Shown piece after piece: positions 38,599 to 46,549 of a DNA stretch of 62,545 nt (positions are counted from its first letter, which is position 1; the number at the start of each line of letters is the position of its first letter). A model generated the notes under the pieces. It did not search any database. It was not told where the DNA came from and saw only the letters and a list, made by a program, of their open reading frames with translations. The stretch is from a virus, in IMG/VR virus record IMGVR_UViG_3300046694_000164, positions 1-62,545 of that record; one strand, written 5' to 3'. The position numbers and the translations under genes are program-made.

Positions 38599-39155
38599 TC
38601 TGTTCGCTCCTTGATGATTGGCGTAAAGGCGACGTATCCGTCTGCGTTATCAACTGCGGCAGCCTCAATGACTTTATAGGCTTCATACGGGCTACACCGA
38701 AACCATTCGCCTTGCAGCCTCTTGAATGCGCGACTGGCGCCTATATGAGATGCCGACTCAACGCTTTCCGTGGTGCTAATCTCGAAAAAGAAGAACGCCC
38801 TGTGGATGAATAGCTTGTTAGGATTGCCGGTCTGAAGAGTAGCCAGCCTAAGCTGCGGGCTAGTTGCTTTTCCGATCTTCACTTCTGTTCCGGTGAAATC
38901 GGAAATGACGTAAACAAACGCTCCGCCTATTACCGGGCGAAGTTCTTTCGCCAATCTATTAAGGGGTGTCTCGCCGAATGGATGCCGGACGGATCCGCCA
39001 AGGCCAACACCATCTATATTCCCAGCGCCAACAATCCTGATCGTTCTTCTTGCTTCGGCCCTACGATTGATTATCCAGTCGTAGCCCTTCTCATCCCACA
39101 CGGAACCAGAGAATACTTTAGGCACTTGCTTCGACAGCGATGACGGTTCCGGCAT
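38595..39155 (-). CDS. GIY-YIG / T5orf172 (MUG113) domain nuclease-like protein
   Basis: 186 residues. The central FVYVISDFTGTEVKIGKATS followed by PQLRLATLQTGNPNKLFIHR is the T5orf172/MUG113 branch of GIY-YIG domains. The N-terminal 80 residues are an extra domain (DWIINRRAEARRTIRI). The first gene after operator-B copy 2, 48 bases upstream. It may act as a DNA-binding or nicking protein. Confidence 0.7.
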   Translation of the reverse strand: MPEPSSLSKQVPKVFSGSVWDEKGYDWIINRRAEARRTIRIVGAGNIDGVGLGGSVRHPFGETPLNRLAKELRPVIGGAFVYVISDFTGTEVKIGKATSPQLRLATLQTGNPNKLFIHRAFFFFEISTTESVESASHIGASRAFKRLQGEWFRCSPYEAYKVIEAAAVDNADGYVAFTPIIKERTE

Positions 39156-39202
39156 GATCCCCTCAAGGTGTGGTGGTGATTTGGTTTGGTGAACACAAGA
39201 TG

Positions 39203-39225
39203 ATGTAAACTTACAAATTTGTCAA
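39203..39225 (-). promoter_or_regulatory. Operator-B promoter element, copy 2
   Basis: Identical in 23 bases to the elements at 13791 and 49129: on the minus strand TTGACAAATTTGTAA then GTTTACAT. The palindrome ACAAATTTGT is at 39213-39222. It precedes the GIY-YIG gene by 48 bases. A strong hairpin (GGCCGC-N5-GCGGCC with GACAA/TTGTC flanks) stands immediately upstream at about 39229-39258. Confidence 0.65.
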
Positions 39226-39275
39226 TAACGACAATGGCCGCACGAGGCGGCCCTTGTCACGAAACTAGGTAAAAT

Positions 39276-39506
39276 TCAAACAGCCGTGCCGCAAGCCTTC
39301 TTGGTTGCCTGCTGCACCGTGCGCACGTAAACCCGCAGCCCATTCTGAAGGTCGGCGGAGACATGTGAGCGCTCTGCGTCGTCAAGAGCCTGCCATGCAT
39401 ACGCCTCAATGAAGCGAGACAGGCGGCAGTCCGACGAGACGACGGCTTGGGCGTTTGCGGATGAGATGGTGGCGGCCAATGCCGCGGCGATAATAACTGC
39501 TTTCAT
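39276..39506 (-). CDS. Small secreted protein
   Basis: 76 residues with a clean Sec signal peptide (KAVIIAAALAATISSANAQA) and a mature part of 56 residues with two cysteines (SSDCRLSRFIEAYAW; KKACGTAV), likely one disulphide in the periplasm. It is transcribed from the operator-B promoter 36 bases upstream. A periplasmic protein expressed under repressor control could be an envelope-directed early factor; no family known. Confidence 0.6.
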   Translation of the reverse strand: MKAVIIAAALAATISSANAQAVVSSDCRLSRFIEAYAWQALDDAERSHVSADLQNGLRVYVRTVQQATKKACGTAV

Positions 39507-39541
39507 GTTCGGCCTCCTCTGTGTGGCTGTGTGGTGGACTG

Positions 39542-39570
39542 AATCTAGGTGCGTTTTACAAATTTGTCAA
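39542..39570 (-). promoter_or_regulatory. Operator-B promoter, copy 3 (-35/-10 visible)
   Basis: On the minus strand TTGACA (39570-39565), a 17-base spacer and TAGATT (39547-39542). The -35 box is part of the palindrome ACAAATTTGT (39558-39567). It is the clearest sigma-70-type promoter of the operator-B set and directs the small secreted-protein gene. Confidence 0.7.
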
Positions 39571-40079
39571 GGCAACCACGAGCGAACCAACTCCACCGTC
39601 CGCTCGGCAGCCTCTTCCTCGGTCGCAACCTTCAGCGTGACGACCGGATGCCCGAGAGCGGCGAGCAGCGGATGCCGGATTTTCTGGCTGGCCGTTAGCG
39701 AGCCTTCCGCGTTCTTGTACTCAATGAGGCGCAGCACGCCGTTGGGGAGGTAGACGCGCAGATCTGGATCGCCGGCCGCAATGCCTGTCGCCTGGGCCTT
39801 CACGGCGGCACGCTTGCTGCGGTAGTCTCCGTTCATGTCTCCGGCGATGGTGAAGCTTGGCAGGCCGCGTGCAGTGTTCGCTGCAACCTTATCGGCGGTA
39901 GCCGCATATTCCGGCATGGCCTTCAAGGCGCGAACGGCCGCCGCCTGCAACAGCCATTCCTCGACCGGTGCAGCCTTCACGGTGATCTTGCCGTCGGTGC
40001 TAGTGATCAAGCGAACCTTAGCGCCATTGAGGCGCGTAGTCTGAACTGTCCGGCGCTTGGCGGTGGTGGTACGGGCCAT
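39567..40079 (-). CDS. VRR-NUC domain nuclease
   Basis: 170 residues from the ATG at 40079 (GGAGACC upstream). The C-terminal half has GDPDLRVYLPNGVLRLIEYK, then SLTASQKIRHPLLAALGHPV, the PD-(D/E)xK core of VRR-NUC nucleases: D of GDPD, E and K of IEYK. The N-terminus is basic (ARTTTAKRRTVQTTRLNG). Located beside the candidate origin, it may resolve or nick replication or recombination intermediates. Confidence 0.78.
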   Translation of the reverse strand: MARTTTAKRRTVQTTRLNGAKVRLITSTDGKITVKAAPVEEWLLQAAAVRALKAMPEYAATADKVAANTARGLPSFTIAGDMNGDYRSKRAAVKAQATGIAAGDPDLRVYLPNGVLRLIEYKNAEGSLTASQKIRHPLLAALGHPVVTLKVATEEEAAERTVELVRSWLP

Positions 40080-40117
40080 GGTGGTCTCCTGTGTGGTGGG
40101 TGGTTGGTTGGTTGGTG

Positions 40118-40351
40118 AATTGGGGGCGGAGGCGGACTCGCGTGATATACCCCAAAAATACGTTACACTATTACATAAATCCACTTAGAAAGATATCTTC
40201 CTCCTTTTCCTCCCCCAATTCACTATATATATGATATTATTATATAATTTAGTAATAATTGGGGGCGGAAACATTTCCGCCTTTTCCGCCCCCAATTAGC
40301 GTTTTTTGCCGAATTGGGGGCGGAAGCTTCCGCCCTTTTCCGCCCCCAATT
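40118..40351. other. Candidate replication origin: six AATTGGGGGCGGA iterons and AT-rich block
   Basis: The 13-mer AATTGGGGGCGGA occurs at 40118-40130, 40257-40269 and 40312-40324. Its reverse complement lies at 40285-40297 and 40339-40351, with a one-mismatch copy at 40208-40220. The copies form three convergent pairs. Between the first and second pair is an AT-only block (40222-40260, TATATATATGATATTATTAT and more). Iterons plus an unwinding-like region next to the primase-helicase gene are the layout of a phage origin. The rightmost pair could also act as terminator of the primase gene. Confidence 0.6.
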
Positions 40352-40353
40352 CA

Positions 40354-42714
40354 TTAAGCATCTTCTAATATTCTAGGTGCATTTCGGTCGCTCCATAGTC
40401 GCTTTACCTGCCGACCGTTGGCTGTCTTCACGATGCCCTCAACGACGTTCCCGGCTTCCACTAGCTGCTCGATGATGTCGTGCATGCGACGTCGATCCAT
40501 AACGCCGTTGAGCGAACGCGCCACCTGGTTTGCAACCGTGCCGACGCCACCAGCGCGATTTATGATGGATCTGACACGCTTGTATTCAGCCTGGCGATCG
40601 TTGTCCGCCATACGCTCCTCGGCCTGCTCTATGAGCATAGTAGATGACCTCATGGCCACCTCTGCAGCCCATTGCATTATGCCTTCGGTGATTACCGGCC
40701 TCTCCGGATCCGCGCCGGCTGCAACAATCAATGCAAGGCGCATGCTGTTCTCCGCAACACGCGCATATATCGGCTCAAGATCCTTCGATCCAACATCCAT
40801 TGTCTTGAACATTCGGTCTACAAGCATGTCAAAAACACGCTTAGCTCCATCTCCCCATGTTGCCTTTATTGTCTTGCAACTGGTTGTTCCGTTCGACGTC
40901 ATGCCATTAAGTTTTACACCGAACTTATGGACCACAAAGTCCTGGATTGCCTCTACCAATTGCGCTGGCGGATTATCCACGTTGCATGGCGGATCGCGAG
41001 GGGGTGGCCGCTGTGTGCCCGCGTCTAACATGATGAAGCGTGGAAGAAAGCCGTCTGCAACGCTGCCGCTGGCCAGCGCCTTCCAGAATGCGTCCGGTGT
41101 CGATGTGCCATAGATGCAGACATTCGGGTTGTGGATCGGCTCGGCAAGATTCTGCGCGTAGTCTGCGCCCATGAAGATAGACGCTGCCGTTCCGGTCATC
41201 TCGAGCAAGTCTTCCGCGATTTCCTTCTCATGGTTGCCAGACTTTGGCGATGTAACCTTACGCATAAATCCGCCGAACTCGTCGATCATGTAGACAAGCG
41301 ACGGGTTCTGCTTGACGCGGTTTCGCAGGGCAGAAGATGACGATATTTTGTTACCGCCAAAGAATTTTGCGAGAGTGCCGCTTGCGCTGGCTAGCGATTT
41401 AATCGCCGCTCGCGGGTGCTCCTTGCCGAAGCCGGATGCCGCCAATCCCACCACATAAACGTTGGATCTAAGTTTCGTCGGTCCTTCATATCTCCGCCCA
41501 GCAAGCGCGCCGACATAAGATAGAGCTGCCCCAAGATTTAGTGTCGGAGACGGATTGCGTGCCGTTCTGTTGATCCAATTCACGATATCTCCGACCAGGC
41601 CTGGGACTTCGCACAGATGCGGCGGCAGCCCGTCTCCGGGCACGACGACTGGCAGTTCCTCGTAGTCTTCAGTATCGCCTGTGTCGACTTCTTCTACAGG
41701 TGTCGGATCGACCAGTTCAGCCTCATCGACTAATACCTGCCCTTGCTTCGCATATCCATTGCGGATCACGCTGGCGAAGTCGATATCAGGAAGCCACGGA
41801 TCTACGTAATCAAGCTTGTTCTTCAGCCACGCTAAAGCATCCATGTCGGACATGCCGCGGGCCTTCATGACGACATCGATAGGAGTTAGGCCCATGTCCT
41901 GCGCCATGTCCCTGATGCCGTCCTGATGGAACGACACGTTGAATCCGTCACCACCTCGCCAGACGGCCGCGCCTCTGTATGTTCCGCCTGGCGATCGCTT
42001 GGCAAGTGGAATGCCGAGGTCCGGAACCCACATGTCGAGATTGGCAAGCGCAAGATCCTTGATCTCGCGCCACACACTATCTCCGGCCTCGACGCCAATG
42101 AAGTCTCGCTTTACCTCCTCCTCGGTGAAGCCAAACGGCTCAAGCGCCGCCGCTATTAGATCCGCAACATTATTAGGCAACTCAGGAAGGTCGCGGGGCT
42201 CAAGATCGGCTAGGGAATCATCGTCTATCCATACATATGGCTGCTCTGTTTCTGGGTGGATCGTGGGCGGCAGCACAGTCTGCCTGCCCTTGGCAAGAAG
42301 ATCAACAGCCCGAACAGCTTTTGCGTGGCTGCTTGGTTTGATGTTGAATGGCCTCGATACGATATCGGGCGATCCTCGATAGAAAACTGAAAAGCCCTTT
42401 GCTCCCCGCTTGCGCACGCTGGACGCCGGGAGCGCCGCCATAACAGCGTCGATCAATGCTTGGTCATCAGAGTCGATGTCAACGACTTTGATGGTGTCGT
42501 CGAGGACAATGCACACGCCAGAATCTGGCCATTTTGCCCAAATCGGAACCTCGTATTTCGTCGGTAGCCGATCGCCGAACCTTTGCCAGTCGTTTTCTCC
42601 ATACCATACCTTGCTGACGTATTGTCCTGGACGCTTCGATCCGGGGAGAACAGGAATTGCAGAATAGCCCATATCAACAAGGCGTTGGGCAACCTGTGCG
42701 TAGGGGCTATTCAT
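40354..42714 (-). CDS. Primase-polymerase / DUF3987 helicase fusion
   Basis: 786 residues. The N-terminal 230 residues are a Prim-Pol domain: IKVVDIDSDDQALIDAV (catalytic D-x-D) and RAVDLLAKGRQTVLPPTIHP. The C-terminal half is a DUF3987-type ATPase with Walker A VGLAASGFGKEHPRA and Walker B VYMIDEFGGFM, and a winged-helix end. Fusions of this kind act as replicative primase-helicase in phages and plasmids. The gene ends 2 bases from the iteron block. Confidence 0.85.
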   Translation of the reverse strand: MNSPYAQVAQRLVDMGYSAIPVLPGSKRPGQYVSKVWYGENDWQRFGDRLPTKYEVPIWAKWPDSGVCIVLDDTIKVVDIDSDDQALIDAVMAALPASSVRKRGAKGFSVFYRGSPDIVSRPFNIKPSSHAKAVRAVDLLAKGRQTVLPPTIHPETEQPYVWIDDDSLADLEPRDLPELPNNVADLIAAALEPFGFTEEEVKRDFIGVEAGDSVWREIKDLALANLDMWVPDLGIPLAKRSPGGTYRGAAVWRGGDGFNVSFHQDGIRDMAQDMGLTPIDVVMKARGMSDMDALAWLKNKLDYVDPWLPDIDFASVIRNGYAKQGQVLVDEAELVDPTPVEEVDTGDTEDYEELPVVVPGDGLPPHLCEVPGLVGDIVNWINRTARNPSPTLNLGAALSYVGALAGRRYEGPTKLRSNVYVVGLAASGFGKEHPRAAIKSLASASGTLAKFFGGNKISSSSALRNRVKQNPSLVYMIDEFGGFMRKVTSPKSGNHEKEIAEDLLEMTGTAASIFMGADYAQNLAEPIHNPNVCIYGTSTPDAFWKALASGSVADGFLPRFIMLDAGTQRPPPRDPPCNVDNPPAQLVEAIQDFVVHKFGVKLNGMTSNGTTSCKTIKATWGDGAKRVFDMLVDRMFKTMDVGSKDLEPIYARVAENSMRLALIVAAGADPERPVITEGIMQWAAEVAMRSSTMLIEQAEERMADNDRQAEYKRVRSIINRAGGVGTVANQVARSLNGVMDRRRMHDIIEQLVEAGNVVEGIVKTANGRQVKRLWSDRNAPRILEDA

Positions 42715-43454
42715 GCTGCACTCCTCCGGTTGGCACCGTTCTCTATAAGCTTACGTGCCAAGTCTTTCATTTGCTCGTCGGTAGGATACGGGCCGTGGTA
42801 ATTGTACCTTTCACTGGCTCTACCCATTCTCGGCCTATCAATGCGCACGGCATCACCATCCACCGGTGGCTTCCACTGGACAATGTTGCAGGCTTCGCGC
42901 CACACGTCCTGTGGTGTCGTGTCACTGATGCGTGACAGGTGGTGATCTCCGTCGTGCTCGCCTCCGATACGGTATTGGTAGCTGCCGCATCTTGCTGCAT
43001 AATCTAGGCGGTTGAGACGACCGAAAAATAGATCTGCGACATCGTGATGGCCCATCATTTTCTCCAAAGCCATGACGCCGAGTGACCACGAACCTTCGTT
43101 CTCAAATGGTCCGTTGCCGATGACGATAATCTCGTACTGCGGCGGCGGAGAGAGTGGCCCTGACGGCTTATTCTCACAGACTGCTGAGGCAGTCTTGAAT
43201 GCCTTCGCCGCTTGCGCCTTGGCCTGGGTCATGGCGCCTGTTTCTGTTTGAGCAAAATTAATCGGCTTAACCTCTACCAGAGTCTTGATCTTTCCTTTCA
43301 ACATGAAATCTGGCGCCCACCCATCTAAGTCGAATGGTTCGTAATCCCATCCCCACCCGCACAAATCGAAAAAAGCAGCCCACTTCGCTTCAAGGCGCGA
43401 CCGGAACTGCACACCAGCGTAGATGGTCGGGATTGCTTTGATATCGTAGCTCAT
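42711..43454 (-). CDS. PD-(D/E)xK restriction-endonuclease-like phage nuclease
   Basis: 247 residues. AGVQFRSRLEAKWAAFFDLC, then WDYEPFDLDGWAPDFMLKGK and KTLVEVKPINFAQTETG: the E, D and E-x-K of a PD-(D/E)xK core. A longer helical and beta tail follows. The ATG overlaps the stop of the frame at 43451-44449, which supports expression of that frame. Role in DNA processing likely but unspecified. Confidence 0.65.
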   Translation of the reverse strand: MSYDIKAIPTIYAGVQFRSRLEAKWAAFFDLCGWGWDYEPFDLDGWAPDFMLKGKIKTLVEVKPINFAQTETGAMTQAKAQAAKAFKTASAVCENKPSGPLSPPPQYEIIVIGNGPFENEGSWSLGVMALEKMMGHHDVADLFFGRLNRLDYAARCGSYQYRIGGEHDGDHHLSRISDTTPQDVWREACNIVQWKPPVDGDAVRIDRPRMGRASERYNYHGPYPTDEQMKDLARKLIENGANRRSAA

Positions 43455-44449
43455 GCTGCTTCCTTGGTGTCACCGAGCGGTGAATTGTCGTTGGCGGCGG
43501 GCATCGATGTACGCTTCGATGAAGCCGATCGCCTGTTCGGCATTGATTGCATTGCCATAACCGCGCAATCGTCCCACTCTGGCGGGAGCCCCATGAGCCA
43601 GCGGGAATGTGCCGGGTTCAACTGGCCTCCACTTTTCATCCCGGCAGAAGAGCCAGTCAGGATCTCCCCAGAGGCCGTTAGTCGGGCTGGGCCCGCTATT
43701 GCTGCGAAATCCTGAAGTCGCTGCTGGTTCTTGCTTCCGTCCTCCCGGTACATCACTACCGGACGCGCGGATCGATCGTTGTTGCAACTCGTTGTCGGCC
43801 AGCCCGAAACTGACGCCGCGTCCGCTAGGTTGAGACCGAATCCCTTCTCCTGTCGCCTCTCTGGAGTTTCGCCTTTGCCATGATTTGTCACCGTGCAGGT
43901 CGGCCAACCCGACAACATCTGGTGCGCAAACTCGCTCAGCGGCTTGCCTCGCGGATGCGCTGCCCGCTTCCTGTAGTGCTCCTTCGACGCCGAATTGCTC
44001 CTGAAGTCGCGAGCAGCAGGCGTCGGCCTGGCCGACGCCTCGTTCTCCAATCCAATAAAGCCGTTGCCGGATGTGGGGCGCACCGAAGCCCGCAGCGCAG
44101 GTATCAACCGCCCCGAAGGCGTATCCCGTAGCTTCCATGTCAGCTTGTACAAGGTCGAGCCAAGCAAGGCCGTCTTTGCTCGCAACCTGTTCGCCAAGGA
44201 CGACTGCAGGCTGGCACTGCTCGATGAGATAGTGGAAGTGCGGCCAGAGGTGCCGCTCGTCATCAAACCCTGCTCCTTTGCCTGCCGCGCTGAAAGGCTG
44301 GCAAGGGCATGATCCTGTCCATATGGCCGCGTCGTCCGCCCATCCGGTTCGGCGGAGTGCGTAGCTCCAAACGCCGATCCCGGCGAAGAAGTGGCATTGG
44401 TTGAATCCTCTGAGGTCTTCAGGTCGAATATCGATAATTGAGCGTTCAT
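43451..44449 (-). CDS. Overprinted ORF within the C5-methyltransferase gene
   Basis: 332 residues in a different frame over 980 bases of the methyltransferase gene. Signs that it is translated: GGAGAGGTGG immediately before its ATG, a stop that overlaps the start of the next gene (ATGA), no internal stop over 1 kb, and a C-terminus SMPAANDNSPLGDTKEAA with the peptide typical of this genome. The sequence is serine- and arginine-rich (TSTISSSSASLQSSLANRLR) with blocks GPARLTASGEILTGSSAGMK and LNPAHSRWLMGLPPEWDDCA that I recall from other phage genomes. Function unknown. Confidence 0.6.
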   Translation of the reverse strand: MNAQLSIFDLKTSEDSTNATSSPGSAFGATHSAEPDGRTTRPYGQDHALASLSARQAKEQGLMTSGTSGRTSTISSSSASLQSSLANRLRAKTALLGSTLYKLTWKLRDTPSGRLIPALRASVRPTSGNGFIGLENEASARPTPAARDFRSNSASKEHYRKRAAHPRGKPLSEFAHQMLSGWPTCTVTNHGKGETPERRQEKGFGLNLADAASVSGWPTTSCNNDRSARPVVMYREDGSKNQQRLQDFAAIAGPARLTASGEILTGSSAGMKSGGQLNPAHSRWLMGLPPEWDDCAVMAMQSMPNRRSASSKRTSMPAANDNSPLGDTKEAA

Positions 44450-44540
44450 CCACCTCTCCAGGGGCTATGTGGCCCTCCTTGATTAGTTCTCGCAGCCAAG
44501 CTGCAGCGAATGGGTTGATCTCGTTGTAGTAGGCGCTCAA
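43470..44540 (-). CDS. DNA (cytosine-5) methyltransferase
   Basis: 356 residues from the TTG at 44540 (TTGA overlap with the previous stop). Motifs: FNQCHFFAGIGVWSYALRRT (motif I), WTGSCPCQPFSAAGKGAGFD (motif IV with catalytic Cys), VVLGEQVASKDG (motif VI, E-x-V), FGAPHIRQRLYWIGER (motif VIII) and GYGNAINAEQAIGFIEAYID (motif X). The region between VIII and X is the target-recognition domain and coincides with the overprinted frame. It would protect phage DNA from restriction. Confidence 0.88.
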   Translation of the reverse strand: MSAYYNEINPFAAAWLRELIKEGHIAPGEVDERSIIDIRPEDLRGFNQCHFFAGIGVWSYALRRTGWADDAAIWTGSCPCQPFSAAGKGAGFDDERHLWPHFHYLIEQCQPAVVLGEQVASKDGLAWLDLVQADMEATGYAFGAVDTCAAGFGAPHIRQRLYWIGERGVGQADACCSRLQEQFGVEGALQEAGSASARQAAERVCAPDVVGLADLHGDKSWQRRNSREATGEGIRSQPSGRGVSFGLADNELQQRSIRASGSDVPGGRKQEPAATSGFRSNSGPSPTNGLWGDPDWLFCRDEKWRPVEPGTFPLAHGAPARVGRLRGYGNAINAEQAIGFIEAYIDARRQRQFTAR

Positions 44541-44917
44541 AACGGCGCCTCGCGCAAAGCCTCCCGCACACCCTGAGCACAGCCTTCCCATGCTGCGCGC
44601 ACCAGCATTAACTGCATGAGCTCGTCATAGTGTGCTAGCTCGGTCACGCCACCATTGGCGGCGATCCACTCGCCGACGGCCTCGACGCCCTTCTCGAGCG
44701 CCTTCACTTCGTACAAGCTAATTCTGTCCAACTTCGTGAGGTCTCCTGTTGCGACGATACATGGCTTGCAGAGAAATCCTGGATCCTTTGAGCCCGGCGT
44801 GCTGCGGCCGAGTCCTATCGCGTACATCCCGCAAACTTTACAGACGGTGGGGTTGTGGTTTTCGTCAACCGTCGGTGTGAACGGCAGTATCGGGCGGCCG
44901 GTTGGGAGTTTGGTCAT
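44537..44917 (-). CDS. DUF6511-like zinc-finger phage protein
   Basis: 126 residues. VCKVCGMYAIGLGR and GFLCKPCIVATGDL form a four-cysteine zinc site; LYEVKALEKGVEAVGEWIAA followed by GGVTELAHYDELMQLMLVRA completes a pattern I associate with DUF6511 proteins next to phage methyltransferases. It overlaps both neighbouring methyltransferase genes, so it may act with them. Confidence 0.6.
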   Translation of the reverse strand: MTKLPTGRPILPFTPTVDENHNPTVCKVCGMYAIGLGRSTPGSKDPGFLCKPCIVATGDLTKLDRISLYEVKALEKGVEAVGEWIAANGGVTELAHYDELMQLMLVRAAWEGCAQGVREALREAPF

Positions 44918-45741
44918 GCTGCCACCGCGGAGGGGGTGGCTTGGGTGGGGGTGTTGTCGTTGTCACCGACTGGTGACGCGTCGAACATGCTAACCGGCTT
45001 CACCTTCTTCGGCCGGTCAACAAACATGTCACCCTGCGCATAAGCTTTCGCTATGCGGTCGCAAGCCACGTCGAAATACTTCGGATCCAGCTCAATGCCG
45101 ATAAACTTCCGGCCCATCTTGGCACACGCAACGCCAGTCGTGCCACTGCCCATGAAAGGATCTAGGATTGTCTGGCCGGGGTTGGTAAAGTCCTGCAGAA
45201 GCTCTCGCATCAGCGGGATGGGCTTTTCTGTGGGGTGACGGCCATCGCGGTCGCGCTGGTTGGTGAGGTGGGTATAGACGCCACGCTTGCCGCCTGCGTT
45301 CCATTTGGCGTGGCCGGTGCCATTCCATGCGGTGACGAAGCACTCCGCGCCCTGCCCCGGTCCCTGCCCGTTTAACTGCGGTGTCGCGTCAGGCTTAACC
45401 CACAGGCAGCCGCGCTTGTACTTCATTGGTGAGGCATTGATTGCTTCTGCCCAATATGCGACGCCTTCAATGGTGCAGAACGCGATAAACCAGCCGGTGC
45501 AGACGCGGTGGGCAGCATCTACAACTGACTGGCGGATGGTGTCGATAGAAGAGAAATCCAAGCCTTTTAGGTCTGGACCCTTATCTGCGCGGACCCGTCC
45601 GCGCAGACTATTCTTCGACGCATGCAAACTTTCTTCATAAGGCGGGTCGCTTATGACGTGATCGACAGCCTCCAACGAAGCCATAACCTCGAGGCAATCC
45701 GCATTATACAGCGTCGCATCGCCGATGCGCTCTACTCTCAT
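44914..45741 (-). CDS. DNA N6-adenine/N4-cytosine methyltransferase
   Basis: 275 residues from the ATG at 45741 (AGGAG 7 bases upstream). Catalytic motif DHVISDPPYEESLH (DPPY), target loop, HPTEKPIPLMRELLQDFTNP, and the SAM-binding motif ILDPFMGSGTTGVACAKMGR with FIGIELDPKYF. The order IV-then-I makes it a beta-class enzyme, shorter than the cell-cycle methylase CcrM and without its C-terminal domain. The C-terminus has GDNDNTPTQATPSAVAA. Confidence 0.88.
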   Translation of the reverse strand: MRVERIGDATLYNADCLEVMASLEAVDHVISDPPYEESLHASKNSLRGRVRADKGPDLKGLDFSSIDTIRQSVVDAAHRVCTGWFIAFCTIEGVAYWAEAINASPMKYKRGCLWVKPDATPQLNGQGPGQGAECFVTAWNGTGHAKWNAGGKRGVYTHLTNQRDRDGRHPTEKPIPLMRELLQDFTNPGQTILDPFMGSGTTGVACAKMGRKFIGIELDPKYFDVACDRIAKAYAQGDMFVDRPKKVKPVSMFDASPVGDNDNTPTQATPSAVAA

Positions 45742-45982
45742 TCTATATCTCCTCATGGTGACGTGTGGTGGTGGCCGTCTTGGGCTGGTTGACACCGATC
45801 GGGAACATTTGACGCTGGTGAGGCGCTTTTTGGTGTTTTGTTCCCGAACGGGTGCGTGGGTGGCCGGTAACTATCGCGCATCTCACATGCGCGATAGTTC
45901 GTTGTCGTCGTGGTGGCGCGTCTTATTGGTTAGATATGACGCGTGAAGGTTACGGGGGGGGTGGTGGGGCGTTATCTGACGA
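45742..45982. other. Structured gap with 12-bp perfect stem-loop
   Basis: No gene is seen. The gap holds a perfect 12-bp stem AACTATCGCGCA/TGCGCGATAGTT at 45869-45899 with a 7-base loop, and a second inverted repeat CGGGAACA...TGTTCCCG with a loop of about 32 bases at roughly 45808-45855. GCGTC/GACGC flank a third weak pair. No T-tract follows on either strand, so a regulatory RNA structure or protein site is more likely than a terminator. Confidence 0.45.
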
Positions 45983-46549
45983 TTAGGCTACATCATCTAA
46001 GTACGTAGCGTGGCGCGCAAACTCTCCGTGTATGTCGTTTGCCGCAGCCTCCCTTACCTTGCTGGCCGCCTCTGGGGTTGCAAAGTAGCCAAGATGAATT
46101 TGCTTCCCTTTTATCTTCACCTTGGCTGCCCATTTCTGGTTAAATTTATGCCAATGAACGCCCTTGAAACCGCTGGTGTTGTTTTCTTGCAATCCCTTGT
46201 TCATGCAGTTTTCGGACCATGTAGCCGGACGTAGATTCGCCTCTCGATTATTCGTCTTGTCTAGGTTTATGTGGTCTATCGCAGGAGGCACGTCGTCCAT
46301 ATCAATGCCATGTATCATAGCCCATATGACGCGATGCATTTTATACTTCTTGCCGCGCAATTGAACAGTCATGTAACCGCTGTTCATGCCTCCTTTTACT
46401 GGCTTTCCTGCGTCCCTGGCTTTCGACATCAACCAAGATTCCTCAGTTGAAAAGTGTCTTCTGGGCCTATGCCTCCAGATTAATATGCCGTTTTCTGCGT
46501 CGTGATCAAAGCACTCACGCAGATAATGAATTGTCGGTTTATCGCTCAT
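45983..46549 (-). CDS. HNH homing-type endonuclease with AP2 domain
   Basis: 188 residues. TVQLRGKKYKMHRVIWAMIH, then PPAIDHINLDKTNNREANLR is the HNH core; SGFKGVHWHKFNQKWAAKVK with IHLGYFATPEAA is the AP2 domain. It is a second, diverged copy of the type found at 6517-7155. The gene is visibly richer in A and T than its neighbours, which fits a recent arrival. Confidence 0.85.
   Translation of the reverse strand: MSDKPTIHYLRECFDHDAENGILIWRHRPRRHFSTEESWLMSKARDAGKPVKGGMNSGYMTVQLRGKKYKMHRVIWAMIHGIDMDDVPPAIDHINLDKTNNREANLRPATWSENCMNKGLQENNTSGFKGVHWHKFNQKWAAKVKIKGKQIHLGYFATPEAASKVREAAANDIHGEFARHATYLDDVA

Noticed and set aside
20817-39254. CRISPR or mobile-element repeats from the recurring GC hairpin
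   Set aside because: Copies are single, widely spaced and tied to gene starts; no spacer array, no transposase and no terminal inverted repeats with target duplication were seen.
40118-40351. CRISPR array at the 13-mer cluster
   Set aside because: Repeats are short, in both orientations and unevenly spaced around an AT-only block, which fits an origin and not a CRISPR array.
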